This document shows positions 27,235 through 35,028 of a DNA stretch of 64,000 bases, in pieces (position 1 is the stretch's first letter; every line of letters starts with the position of its first letter). Below the pieces are notes generated by a model. It searched no databases, was not told the DNA's origin, and saw only the letters and a list, made by a program, of their open reading frames with translations. The position numbers and the translations under genes are program-made. Source of the stretch: Streptomyces sp. AM 4-1-1 (lineage in GTDB: Bacteria; Actinomycetota; Actinomycetes; Streptomycetales; Streptomycetaceae); assembly GCF_029167625.1 (NCBI RefSeq), contig NZ_CP119145.1:3782001-3846000 (forward strand), in the 5' to 3' direction.

Positions 27235-27963
27235 ATGCGCCAGCCGACAGCCGCCTTCGCCGTCACCCTCACCACTGCCCTGGTCCTTGTGCTGAGCGGC
27301 TGCGATTCCGCACCGGTCGACACCACCGCCAACCCGACCGCCCCGGCACCGGCCACGTCGGACCCGAACGCCCCGGCCCGCACCACACCGGCCCCGGCCG
27401 ACCCGTCCCCTGCCGACCCGTCCCCGCAAGGCGGCCCGCCCACCGGACCGGCGGGCCGATCCCTGTGGACGCTCATCGACGACAAGGGCGCGACCATCGC
27501 GACGCTGCCCGACGACGATGCGGACGTCGTCGCCGTGCGCAAGACCGTCGCCCTGCATTCCGTAACCACCGACAACCGCGACCACCGGTCCATCGCCGAC
27601 AGCACCGAGAACGAGTTCACCTTCTACGCTCCCGAGTTCGTACAGGTACTCAAGGGACAGGGTTACGGCGCACAACTCGCCACCCTCTTCCGCGGCAACC
27701 AACTCACCACGCGGCAGGTGAAGACCGCCTGGTACCGCTCCACGATCTACAAGGACCGGGCGACGGCCAAGGCCGACATGGACACGGTCATCGAGTTCAC
27801 CGCCGCCGCGCCCGGCTACCTGAAGAAGGGGGGCTTCGCGCTGAACACGCCGTACACCCAGCACCGCACGGTCAGCCTTGCCAAGCGGGACGGCCAGTGG
27901 AAGATCACGGCGATCCAGAAGAGTCCCATGGTGAAGGACGCCTCCCGTCCGGCGTCCTCCTGA
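27235..27963 (+). CDS. putative lipoprotein
   Basis: A 242-residue lipoprotein: signal peptide with lipobox LVLSGC (Cys about residue 22), a Pro/Ala/Thr-rich linker to about residue 75, and a compact C-terminal domain with alternating hydrophobics (TEFTAAAPGYLKKGGF). I recognise no enzyme motif; the C-terminal part has an NTF2-like feel but this is weak. AGGAGCG precedes ATG 27235. Expected on the outer face of the membrane. Confidence 0.75.
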   Translation: MRQPTAAFAVTLTTALVLVLSGCDSAPVDTTANPTAPAPATSDPNAPARTTPAPADPSPADPSPQGGPPTGPAGRSLWTLIDDKGATIATLPDDDADVVAVRKTVALHSVTTDNRDHRSIADSTENEFTFYAPEFVQVLKGQGYGAQLATLFRGNQLTTRQVKTAWYRSTIYKDRATAKADMDTVIEFTAAAPGYLKKGGFALNTPYTQHRTVSLAKRDGQWKITAIQKSPMVKDASRPASS

Positions 27964-28091
27964 AGGCGGCCGGTTTCCGCCGGGCGGCGTCCTCCTGAAG
28001 GCAGCCGGTCTTCGGGTGCCCCACATGGCCGACGCCCCGTCGAATGCCCGACAACGACGAATGCCCGACGGCGACGGAAACCCGACGGCGA

Positions 28092-28122
28092 CGAATGCCC
28101 AGGTGTCCGACCTGGGCATTCG
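28092..28122. terminator. bidirectional hairpin terminator
   Basis: Perfect 13-bp stem CGAATGCCCAGGT / ACCTGGGCATTCG around GTCCG, lying between the convergent lipoprotein and streptavidin-like genes. Degenerate copies of GAATGCCCGACGGCGAC lie just before it (28040-28090). Confidence 0.85.
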
Positions 28123-28151
28123 CTCCGGTGGGCGGCGTCGTGCCCGGCGGG

Positions 28152-28709
28152 CTACTTCGCCACGTGGTCCAGCGGATTGGCCGAGTTGACGCCCAGCTTC
28201 TTGGCCTTGGCGATCTCGGCGGCTGTCGGCGGGGTCTTCGTGAACTCGTCGTGGCCGACGTACGTCGACTCCCACTCGTTGGAGCTGACGGTGGCACGGG
28301 TCAGCAGCCACTGGGTGTTGATGTGGGCGCCGGTGCCCCCGAAGAACTGACCGCTCCACGTGGTGTTCGAGTGGGCGTTGCGGTAGCTGTTACGCCAGGA
28401 GACCGTCCAGCCGAGCGTCGTACCGCTGCCGTCGGTGGCGGGAGCGGTGTCGTAGCGGCCGGTCAGCACATAGGTGTTCTCGGCGTTGCCGACGGCCGAG
28501 TTGTACGTTCCGGTCAGGTATCCGCTCGGCGTGGCCTTGACGACCATCGTGGAGCCCAGCTGGTTGTACCACGTACCGGTGATGGCCGAAGTGACGCTCG
28601 GTGGGCTTTCCTTCGGGGTGCTCCGGGACTCCGCCGACGCGGTGGCCGAAAGCGCCACTACGGCAATGAGCGCAGGCGCCGTGAAGGCGACCCGTCGTAA
28701 ATGAGACAT
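28152..28709 (-). CDS. streptavidin-family secreted biotin-binding protein
   Basis: A 185-residue precursor closely matching streptavidin (183 residues) along its whole length. The signal peptide ends around TASAE. The mature beta-barrel starts at [11 protein letters not shown]. All known biotin contacts are present by alignment: Asn23, Ser27, Tyr43, Ser45, Ser88, Thr90, Asp128 and Trp79, Trp92, Trp108, Trp120. The GRYD motif is kept. ATG 28709 has GGGGAG upstream. Extracellular biotin sequestration starves competing bacteria (known for streptavidin). No biotin-antimetabolite genes are adjacent. The C-terminal tail NPLDHVAK differs slightly from streptavidin. Confidence 0.95.
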   Translation of the reverse strand: MSHLRRVAFTAPALIAVVALSATASAESRSTPKESPPSVTSAITGTWYNQLGSTMVVKATPSGYLTGTYNSAVGNAENTYVLTGRYDTAPATDGSGTTLGWTVSWRNSYRNAHSNTTWSGQFFGGTGAHINTQWLLTRATVSSNEWESTYVGHDEFTKTPPTAAEIAKAKKLGVNSANPLDHVAK

Positions 28710-29233
28710 GATGACTCCCCTGTCTGGGAATTCATGGCTGATATGGTCCGAACCGATCTTCGCGTCGGTGTCGGGCGGCCGGCACCAACACTGCGAAAAT
28801 GATCCTGACCCGCACGGAGGCGATCTTTCCGCTGCTATGTGTGATCGTGGAAAATCGCGATCAATCGTGGCCAGGGACTTCCGCACGACGAAGTGTAGCC
28901 GCAGGCGCTGCGATTGTCTGCGAATGCGACTCGACTCGACAACGACTCGGAAATTGCTGCCGGGACCGGCTGTCGCACTCGGATTCCGCTATCGCGCCCA
29001 GCGCCGTGAAAGCGATGATCGTATTTCCGCAAGAGTCATCAGTGAGCCATGATGGCTTGAGTGAGCCGATGGCTCGTTCTTGCGCGTTGAGCTCTTTCGG
29101 CGTGGCCGCTGATCGGATGGCGACGGTAAACGGTCGCGGAGGTTCCATATGCCCTCGCCCCGCCCGGCCCCCGCACTGCCGGCCCCCGCTCCGCCATGCC
29201 GACAACCACGCACCGAGCGCCACCGCGCGGGAC
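28710..29233. other. gene-free stretch upstream of the streptavidin homologue
   Basis: About 520 bases, somewhat AT-richer than its surroundings, with no convincing gene. It should contain the promoter of the streptavidin-like gene. The paired palindromes at 29045-29075 are the only structured feature I see. Confidence 0.5.
29045..29075. promoter_or_regulatory. two adjacent small palindromes
   Basis: AGCCAT-G-ATGGCT (29045-29057) and GAGCC-GAT-GGCTC (29063-29075) lie side by side and share the GCC/GGC dyad. They could be a double operator for a regulator of one of the flanking genes; no function is shown. Confidence 0.3.
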
Positions 29234-29632
29234 TCAGGGCCGGTCGAACCAGGCGAAGGCCGTGATCCGCCAGCCGTCCTCGGTACGGACGAACTGGATG
29301 GTCTTGGTCCCCGCCCCCTCGAACGGCTCACCGTCCAGGACCCCGGACTTGCTGTATTCGCTGAACCGCGACGCGATGTCGCCCGCCATCTCGGTCCGCT
29401 CGGAGGTCTCCCACTCGGAGAACTCGACCAGTCGGCCGTCGGACAGCAGCCGCCGACGGGGCTCGATGAACTCGTCCACGGTGTAGACCGTGAACTCCGG
29501 GGCCGTCTTGACGATCACGCCGCGGGGAAGAACCAGCAGCCTGATCCGGTCCACGTCGGCAGCCTTGCCGCCCCGGTTGTCAAAGGCGCCGAAGAACTCG
29601 GCGGTCACTGTGTCGATCTCGGTCTTGGACAT
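29234..29632 (-). CDS. SnoaL/NTF2-like protein (DUF4440 type)
   Basis: A 132-residue cytosolic protein with the NTF2-like cone-fold pattern: EIDTVTAEFFGAFDNRGG at the N-terminus and TKTIQFVRTEDGWRITAFAWFDRP at the end. These proteins may be enzymes or small-molecule binders; nothing around it points to a pathway. ATG 29632 fits family length; the open frame continues upstream without a ribosome-binding site. Confidence 0.8.
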   Translation of the reverse strand: MSKTEIDTVTAEFFGAFDNRGGKAADVDRIRLLVLPRGVIVKTAPEFTVYTVDEFIEPRRRLLSDGRLVEFSEWETSERTEMAGDIASRFSEYSKSGVLDGEPFEGAGTKTIQFVRTEDGWRITAFAWFDRP

Positions 29633-29972
29633 GGGCGCGACGCTAACACCGAAGAGGCCAGGGGGTGTTCGCCGATACCGTCCGGACGGCCGGAGGCCGG
29701 ACGCGGGCACCTCGTCCCATGGCGGAGCAGCCCGTGATCCGAGGCCGGACGGCCACGGGCGGGGTGCCGGACCGTCGAGCCAGGATCGGCTGACCTTCGT
29801 ACCACCCGTGACCAGCGAACCCACCGCACCGCTCCGATAACATGACCGGACTTACGGCGAGCGCCCCTATCGCCCGCCCTTCACCGGAAGACCACGCTCC
29901 TGACGGGGAGATCATGTCGTCCGGCATGAAGGGTGAGCTATTCAACTGACATCTAACAAATCGGCCAAACAA
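29633..29972. other. divergent promoter region
   Basis: About 340 bases between the SnoaL-like gene and the PAP2 gene. The last ~60 bases (TTCAACTGACATCTAACAAA and following) are noticeably AT-rich and are the likely promoter of the PAP2 gene. No RNA gene or repeat seen. Confidence 0.4.
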
Positions 29973-31334
29973 TTGATACCTACAGTATCGCGGGTGTTTT
30001 CGCGAATAAACCGAAGAGATACGTTCACCGCATGGCGTCAACCACGAACGATGCTGTGGGCCGCGGCGGGTGTGGTGACCCTCGGATTCCTCATCATGCT
30101 GGAGATCGCCGCGCGTCACTACGGCATACCCGGGCCGATCGTCGCCCAGGCGCAGGAAGTGATATTCGCGCCCCAATCCGGCTTCCTGCTGTACGCCAGC
30201 ATGGCGCTGATGACGGTGGTACTCACCTGGCGGCAACGGCTCGTCGCGGCTGCCGTGGCGATCGGCATCGACGTCGTGTTCCTGCTGGTGCGATGGGTGG
30301 CCGATGCCCCAGTGACCGAAGGCCACCCCTTCGGCAACGGCGCGTTGTGGGTGATTCTCGGCTACGCGGTCATCGCCGTCACGCGCCGCACGGGCCGGGA
30401 ACGGGTCCTGTTGCTGAAGGGCGTCGGACTGGGCCTGCTGCTGGTGGCAGGCCGTAAGACCGGCGACACCTGGCTGCTGATCACATCGAAGACGCGCCCG
30501 GCGGTGCTCGACCAGTACGTGGCGACGGCCGACCACGCCCTGGGCGACCCGTCGTGGCTGGTGGGCCGGATCGTCACGGCCACCGGCCCGGTCGGCGCCC
30601 ACTTCCTCGACTCCGTCTACACCCAGCTTCCGGTGGCCGCGGTCGCCGTCGCGCTGTACCAGCTGCGTCACGTGGTGGTCGAGCGCCGCTTCCCGGGCCA
30701 CCACCTGGTGCGCACCTTCCTGGTGATCGGCCTCCTCGGGCCCGCCATCTACATGATCTTCCCGGTGGTCGGGCCGATCTTCGCCTACGGCGCCGAAGGC
30801 GGACACTGGGCGGTGGCCAACCTGTGGCCGAACACGCCGCCCCCGGTCAGTGCCCCGCACCACATGACGTTCGACGAGATCACCCCACGCAACTGCATGC
30901 CCAGCCTGCACACGGCGTGGGCCACCGCGATCTTCATTCATTCCCGCAAGGGCCCGCGCATTCTGCGATTCGCAGGCGCGTTCTGGCTGGTTGCCACGCT
31001 CGCCGCCACGCTGGGATTCGGCTACCACTACGGCGCGGACATCGTCGCCGGGGTGGTCTTCACGGTCACGATCGAGGCAGCTCTGCGCTCACTCGAACGT
31101 GGCTGGGACCGGTCGGGAATCCTGCTGGTCGTCCACGGTGCGACGATTTTCACCGCACTCCTGGTGTCCTATCGCTATCTGTCGACGGAGATGGCCGAAC
31201 ATCCGTGGGTGTTCGGACCGCTTCTCGTTCTGGCGATGGCCTCGGTGATCCACGGCTATGTACGGACCACCGGACTGTGGGAACCGAAGGCCGTGCCGAT
31301 ACGGCAACCGGAACCGCAACCAGAACTGGTCTGA
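29973..31334 (+). CDS. PAP2-superfamily integral membrane phosphatase
   Basis: A ~453-residue membrane protein with about ten hydrophobic segments. The C-terminal half carries PAP2 motifs: RNCMPSLHTAWATA (motif 2, His) and GFGYHYGADIVAG (motif 3, His...Asp), of the Aur1/Ipt1-like PAP2 subgroup. These enzymes dephosphorylate or transfer lipid phosphates on the outer face. The start is unsure: TTG 29973, GTG 29994 and ATG 30051 are all in frame and none has a clear ribosome-binding site. Confidence 0.8.
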   Translation: MIPTVSRVFSRINRRDTFTAWRQPRTMLWAAAGVVTLGFLIMLEIAARHYGIPGPIVAQAQEVIFAPQSGFLLYASMALMTVVLTWRQRLVAAAVAIGIDVVFLLVRWVADAPVTEGHPFGNGALWVILGYAVIAVTRRTGRERVLLLKGVGLGLLLVAGRKTGDTWLLITSKTRPAVLDQYVATADHALGDPSWLVGRIVTATGPVGAHFLDSVYTQLPVAAVAVALYQLRHVVVERRFPGHHLVRTFLVIGLLGPAIYMIFPVVGPIFAYGAEGGHWAVANLWPNTPPPVSAPHHMTFDEITPRNCMPSLHTAWATAIFIHSRKGPRILRFAGAFWLVATLAATLGFGYHYGADIVAGVVFTVTIEAALRSLERGWDRSGILLVVHGATIFTALLVSYRYLSTEMAEHPWVFGPLLVLAMASVIHGYVRTTGLWEPKAVPIRQPEPQPELV

Positions 31335-31544
31335 GTCGTGTCGAATCAGGAGGCGTACGAGTTTCAGACGTGCGACTCATCAATCACGTGACTTCACGTC
31401 GTCGCCGACCGAGAGGCCCCTCGGCGCAGTGCTTCCGACCCCTGATCCCGAGAAGTGATCGCAGTGCCGTATCGCCGGAACGGACGGGCTCGACCGGAGC
31501 CCGTGACGGGACTCCGCTGCCTGAGTCCAGTCCCCACCGATCCT

Positions 31545-31599
31545 GACGAATGCGAGACGAATGCGAGTCAAACGCGAGTCAAACGCGAGACGAATGCGA
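31545..31599. repeat. five 11-bp repeats in helical phase
   Basis: Five contiguous 11-base units: GACGAATGCGA, GACGAATGCGA, GTCAAACGCGA, GTCAAACGCGA, GACGAATGCGA. They lie between convergent PAP2 and DUF4232 genes. The 11-base period repeats sequence on one helix face. Confidence 0.85.
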
Positions 31600-31632
31600 T
31601 GAAGGATTCGTGGTGTCGAACGCGTCTGCGGG

Positions 31633-32331
31633 TCAGCCGCCCTGACCGGCGTTTCCGACCGGGCCGACCCTCACCGGGGAGCCGCCGCCCTCGGTGACGG
31701 GCAGCGTGCCGGCGCCCGGCCATGGGAGGGTGACCGTCTTCGTCTCGTTCGGCGGGGTCACCAGCAGCGCTGTGACACGGACGCCGGAGCCGCCGGAGTC
31801 GTTGATCGGGTAGTTGATGCCGAAGGCCACCGACTGCCCGCTCTTGAGCATGACCGGGTTGGCCCGCTCGCCGGTGCGCTTCGCGGACAGTGTCCCCGCG
31901 CTGGTCCTCAGGTCGACGCCCGCGTACCCGGACATCGCGCAGTCCCGGCCGCCGCCGTTCTTCAGCTGCACCGTGACGGTGCCGTCGGGGTCGCCGGCGA
32001 TGGTGTTGTCCGTCGCCGTGATCTTCAGCTCGTCGGTGCGGCACGTGCCCGCCTTGCCCGCCTTGCCCTTCTCGCCGGGCCCGGACCCGGACCCGGAGGC
32101 CGCGCCCTGCCCGCCGGAGCTGTTGTTCCCGGTGGAGCCCTTCCCACCGCCCTGATCGCCGCCCGTGGTCGACGAGTCGGAGTCGGAGGGGGCGACTGCC
32201 TGGCCGGTCGGAGCGGCGGACGAGGACTTCCGCGCGGCGCCGGAGTCCGTGTCCTGACACGCTGTCACCAGCATGGTGCCGCCGACGAGGACCGCGGAGA
32301 CGAGAAGGGCCTTGCGACGGTTGCCGTACAT
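31633..32331 (-). CDS. DUF4232-domain lipoprotein
   Basis: A 232-residue lipoprotein with lipobox LVTACQD (Cys about residue 25). A long Ser/Gly/Lys-rich linker (about residues 30-95) leads to a C-terminal beta-rich DUF4232 domain starting at CRTDELKITATDN, with the second conserved Cys in GGGRDCAMSGYAGVDL. DUF4232 lipoproteins are common and numerous in streptomycetes; function is unknown. Expected at the outer face of the membrane. Confidence 0.88.
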   Translation of the reverse strand: MYGNRRKALLVSAVLVGGTMLVTACQDTDSGAARKSSSAAPTGQAVAPSDSDSSTTGGDQGGGKGSTGNNSSGGQGAASGSGSGPGEKGKAGKAGTCRTDELKITATDNTIAGDPDGTVTVQLKNGGGRDCAMSGYAGVDLRTSAGTLSAKRTGERANPVMLKSGQSVAFGINYPINDSGGSGVRVTALLVTPPNETKTVTLPWPGAGTLPVTEGGGSPVRVGPVGNAGQGG

Positions 32332-32687
32332 GAAACACCCCTTGGTGACCAGTGGTTGAAGCCGAAGCGGCTCCGGCTTTCCGGTATGTGCCTGATCACT
32401 ATGAAGGGGCGGGGAACCGAAGGGTTACCGGCGTCGTCGTTCCACGACACCGCTGTCGCGGGCCGGTGACATGGTCACGAGGTCACGGGACACGCGCCGA
32501 CGCCCGTGCGGGCGGGGCCGGGCGAACCGGTGCGGCCCCGGGCGCCGTTCGCGGAGCATTGTCCGCGATCTCTTCTGGAAGTGTCCCTGATCGGTAACGG
32601 ACGCACCCCTTGGCCCGTGTGCCTCGTCCTGTCAGATGGTCGCAAGGTGACCGGGACCGGCGAGGGACTGCGAGACAAGGGGCGGAC
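32332..32687. other. divergent promoter region
   Basis: About 355 bases between the divergent DUF4232 lipoprotein and deacetylase genes. I see no gene, repeat or strong hairpin. Promoters for both genes should be here. Confidence 0.4.
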
Positions 32688-33452
32688 ATGGCACGGCACG
32701 GCGGCGGACGGGGCTGGTACGGCAAAGTGGTCGGGGCGGCGCTCGGGGTGACGATGCTCGCCACCGGTGCCTCGGTGTGGTCCGCGCAGGCTGGTTCCGC
32801 GGGCGACTCGGCACCGAGGGCGACCGCGCCGGTCAGTGACATCAAGCAGGTCGCGGAGACCATCGCGCACGCCTCGGAAGAGGGGCCGCGCGGCGTCAAC
32901 CTCACCATCGACGACGGCCCCGACCCCGTGTGGACCCCTCAAGTACTCGACCTGCTGCGCGAATACGGGGTGAAGGCCACGTTCTGCATGGTGGGGACGC
33001 AGGCCCAGGCCCACCCGGACCTCGTGAAGAAGGTGGTCGCGGCCGGGCACCGGCTGTGCGACCACTCGGTGTCGCACAACACCGCCATGGACAAGGATTC
33101 CCAGACCTACCAGTCGCAGCAGATACTCGACGCCGAACGCATGATCACCGAGGCGTCCGGGGGCGTACGGCCGATGTACTACCGGGCGCCGGGCGGAGCC
33201 TTCACCCCGTACAGCCGCAAGCTCGCCGCTTCCCGGGGCATGCGCCCGCTGGGCTGGAACGTGGACACCAAGGACTTCGAGCGCCCGGGTACGGACACCA
33301 TCGTGGCCACCGTCGAGCGGGAGCTGCCCAACGGACCGACACTCCTCTTCCACGACGCGGGCGGCGACCGTACCCAGACCGTCGAGGCCCTGCGCCGCGT
33401 CCTTCCCCGGCTCAAGGAGCAGGGCTACACCTTCGGCTTCCCGGTGCGCTAG
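32688..33452 (+). CDS. polysaccharide deacetylase (NodB domain), secreted
   Basis: A 254-residue exported CE4 deacetylase. A signal sequence spans about residues 10-35. NodB motifs are in order: LTIDDGPDP (catalytic base Asp and metal Asp), HRLCDHSVSHN (metal histidines), YYRAPGG, NVDTKDF and LLFHDAGG. It should remove N-acetyl groups from chitin-like polymer or peptidoglycan outside the cell. ATG 32688 has AAGGGGCGG upstream; the frame continues upstream without a signal peptide. Monocistronic. Confidence 0.92.
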   Translation: MARHGGGRGWYGKVVGAALGVTMLATGASVWSAQAGSAGDSAPRATAPVSDIKQVAETIAHASEEGPRGVNLTIDDGPDPVWTPQVLDLLREYGVKATFCMVGTQAQAHPDLVKKVVAAGHRLCDHSVSHNTAMDKDSQTYQSQQILDAERMITEASGGVRPMYYRAPGGAFTPYSRKLAASRGMRPLGWNVDTKDFERPGTDTIVATVERELPNGPTLLFHDAGGDRTQTVEALRRVLPRLKEQGYTFGFPVR

Positions 33453-33584
33453 GCGTCGCGTCTCGCCACGCCCGCGCGCCCCAACTGCTGACCGGTCGCG
33501 CGAGGCCGGCCGTGCCAGCACCTGAGGAGCGCCGATCCGGACCCTGGGCGGCCGGGCCGGCCGGGCGGCGTGGTGGCCGGGCGT

Positions 33585-34331
33585 CTACTGCGGCGGGTTG
33601 AGCTTGCGGAAGTACGTCCAGCTGGTCTCGTTCGGCTCGCTCCACGTCTCCGGGGCCTGGGCGAACTCCGGGTGCCGGCCGGCGATGTAGGCACGGGTGC
33701 GCTCGGGGACCTCGGCGTACGAGCCGAGCTTGCGGCCCCGGCAGTGGAAGGTGAGCCCGCCGGGCCGCAGGCCGCGTGCCATCCACGGGAGCCAGGGGGA
33801 CATCCGGGACCACGACATGGTGGCCGGGACGCTGGGAGCCGGTCCGGCCAGGTCGGCGCGATCGGCGAAGAACTGGAACAGCTCCAGGGCCTTGTACGTG
33901 TCACCGGCCGAGTGGACGGGGTACTGGGCGACCGGCAGCGGCGAGGGATAGGCGAGCGGGATCTCCAGGCTGAAGCAGACCTGTCCGCCGAGCTCGGTCG
34001 TCGGGATCGGGAAGGGACGCCACTTCTGGTTCGCCGGGTCGTTCCAGACGTGCACCACCGGCAGGTCCTGCCAGGACTCCAGGATCTCGCGGGTGGCGGG
34101 GTCCAGGTAGAACGCGGCCTCACGGGTGAGCAGTTGGTAGGCGTCCGGACCGGCTTCGGCGTCCTGGACCAGGCGGGAGACGTTGAGCCCTTCGAAGCCG
34201 AAGACGCGCTGGTAGGGCTCGTCCGGGCCCCAGGAGTACACGTCTCCGGACCACCAGTACGTGACCTCCTCGCCGTCCAGCGAGGCGCGGGTTCGGGCGA
34301 AGGAGCGGAGCAGCTCTGCGGGTGTCGTCAT
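33585..34331 (-). CDS. DUF1838 family protein
   Basis: A 248-residue protein assigned to DUF1838 from its overall pattern: YWWSGDVYSWGPDEPYQRVFGFEGLNV, then YLDPATREILESWQ and VVHVWNDPANQKW. Function of this family is unknown. ATG 34331 is preceded by no strong site, but upstream codons look non-coding. It converges on the deacetylase gene. Confidence 0.75.
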   Translation of the reverse strand: MTTPAELLRSFARTRASLDGEEVTYWWSGDVYSWGPDEPYQRVFGFEGLNVSRLVQDAEAGPDAYQLLTREAAFYLDPATREILESWQDLPVVHVWNDPANQKWRPFPIPTTELGGQVCFSLEIPLAYPSPLPVAQYPVHSAGDTYKALELFQFFADRADLAGPAPSVPATMSWSRMSPWLPWMARGLRPGGLTFHCRGRKLGSYAEVPERTRAYIAGRHPEFAQAPETWSEPNETSWTYFRKLNPPQ

Positions 34332-34647
34332 ACGGAGTACTCTGCCCGGCCGCCGCCCCGGGCCGGACGGGAATCGCCCCGGCCGGCGGCGGAGGCGACC
34401 GGAAGAAGCCGCTCCCGGGCCGACGGACCCGGCAAGATCCGAAGAGAGCCGAACTGGCCGCGTGCGGGATGCGGGCCACATTCGTTCGATCTCGCGAGGC
34501 GGGACGACGGAGTGAGACCTTCACCCGGGGCATCGCACACCATCGATGGGGGCTGGAGGTGCCCACGGCAGGCGCCGCATATGTGGTCCGGACCATGGGC
34601 AAGGCCCGGGCCCACGGCCAAGGTCTTCATCATGGAGCCCGACAACC
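34332..34647. other. gene-free stretch
   Basis: About 315 bases between the DUF1838 start and the stop of the immunity gene. GC-rich, with no plausible gene or terminator-quality hairpin that I could identify. Confidence 0.4.
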
Positions 34648-35022
34648 CTACTTCTGGTAATGGGACAGGATCGCCGTCCGCTCGTCTTCGTACACCGCGA
34701 TCGCTTGCGGGTCGCCGTCGTAAAAGGCATCCCAGAAACCGGGCGTGTTCCATGATTCCGGACACAAGGAGAAGGAGCCTGATTCGAGCTGAAAATATTT
34801 CCAGGTCGGCGGCAGGGAGTGGGAGACGACGGTGAAGGCCCGGGTGTCGAAGAGGGCGGACTGCCTCAGCCCACCCTCAGTAAATTCGACACGGAAAGAG
34901 GTGGCCACTTTGAAACGTGCGGAAATTTCGAGCACCACGTATTCATGTCCATCGGTGAGTGCGGTGATTCCCTGTAGAGCCTTGGGGTCCGAGACCCTGC
35001 CGGTGTTCACGCGGACGCGCAT
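34648..35022 (-). CDS. candidate immunity protein of RHS toxin 2
   Basis: A 124-residue protein, acidic overall, with an antiparallel-strand feel (HEYVVLEISARFKVATSFRVEF, then SFSLCPESWNTPGFWDAFYDGD). Its ATG lies 6 bases after the RHS 2 stop, and it falls in the AT-richer block with the toxin tip, the normal place for an immunity gene. I do not recognise the family. Confidence 0.7.
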   Translation of the reverse strand: MRVRVNTGRVSDPKALQGITALTDGHEYVVLEISARFKVATSFRVEFTEGGLRQSALFDTRAFTVVSHSLPPTWKYFQLESGSFSLCPESWNTPGFWDAFYDGDPQAIAVYEDERTAILSHYQK

Positions 35023-35028
35023 GCTGAA

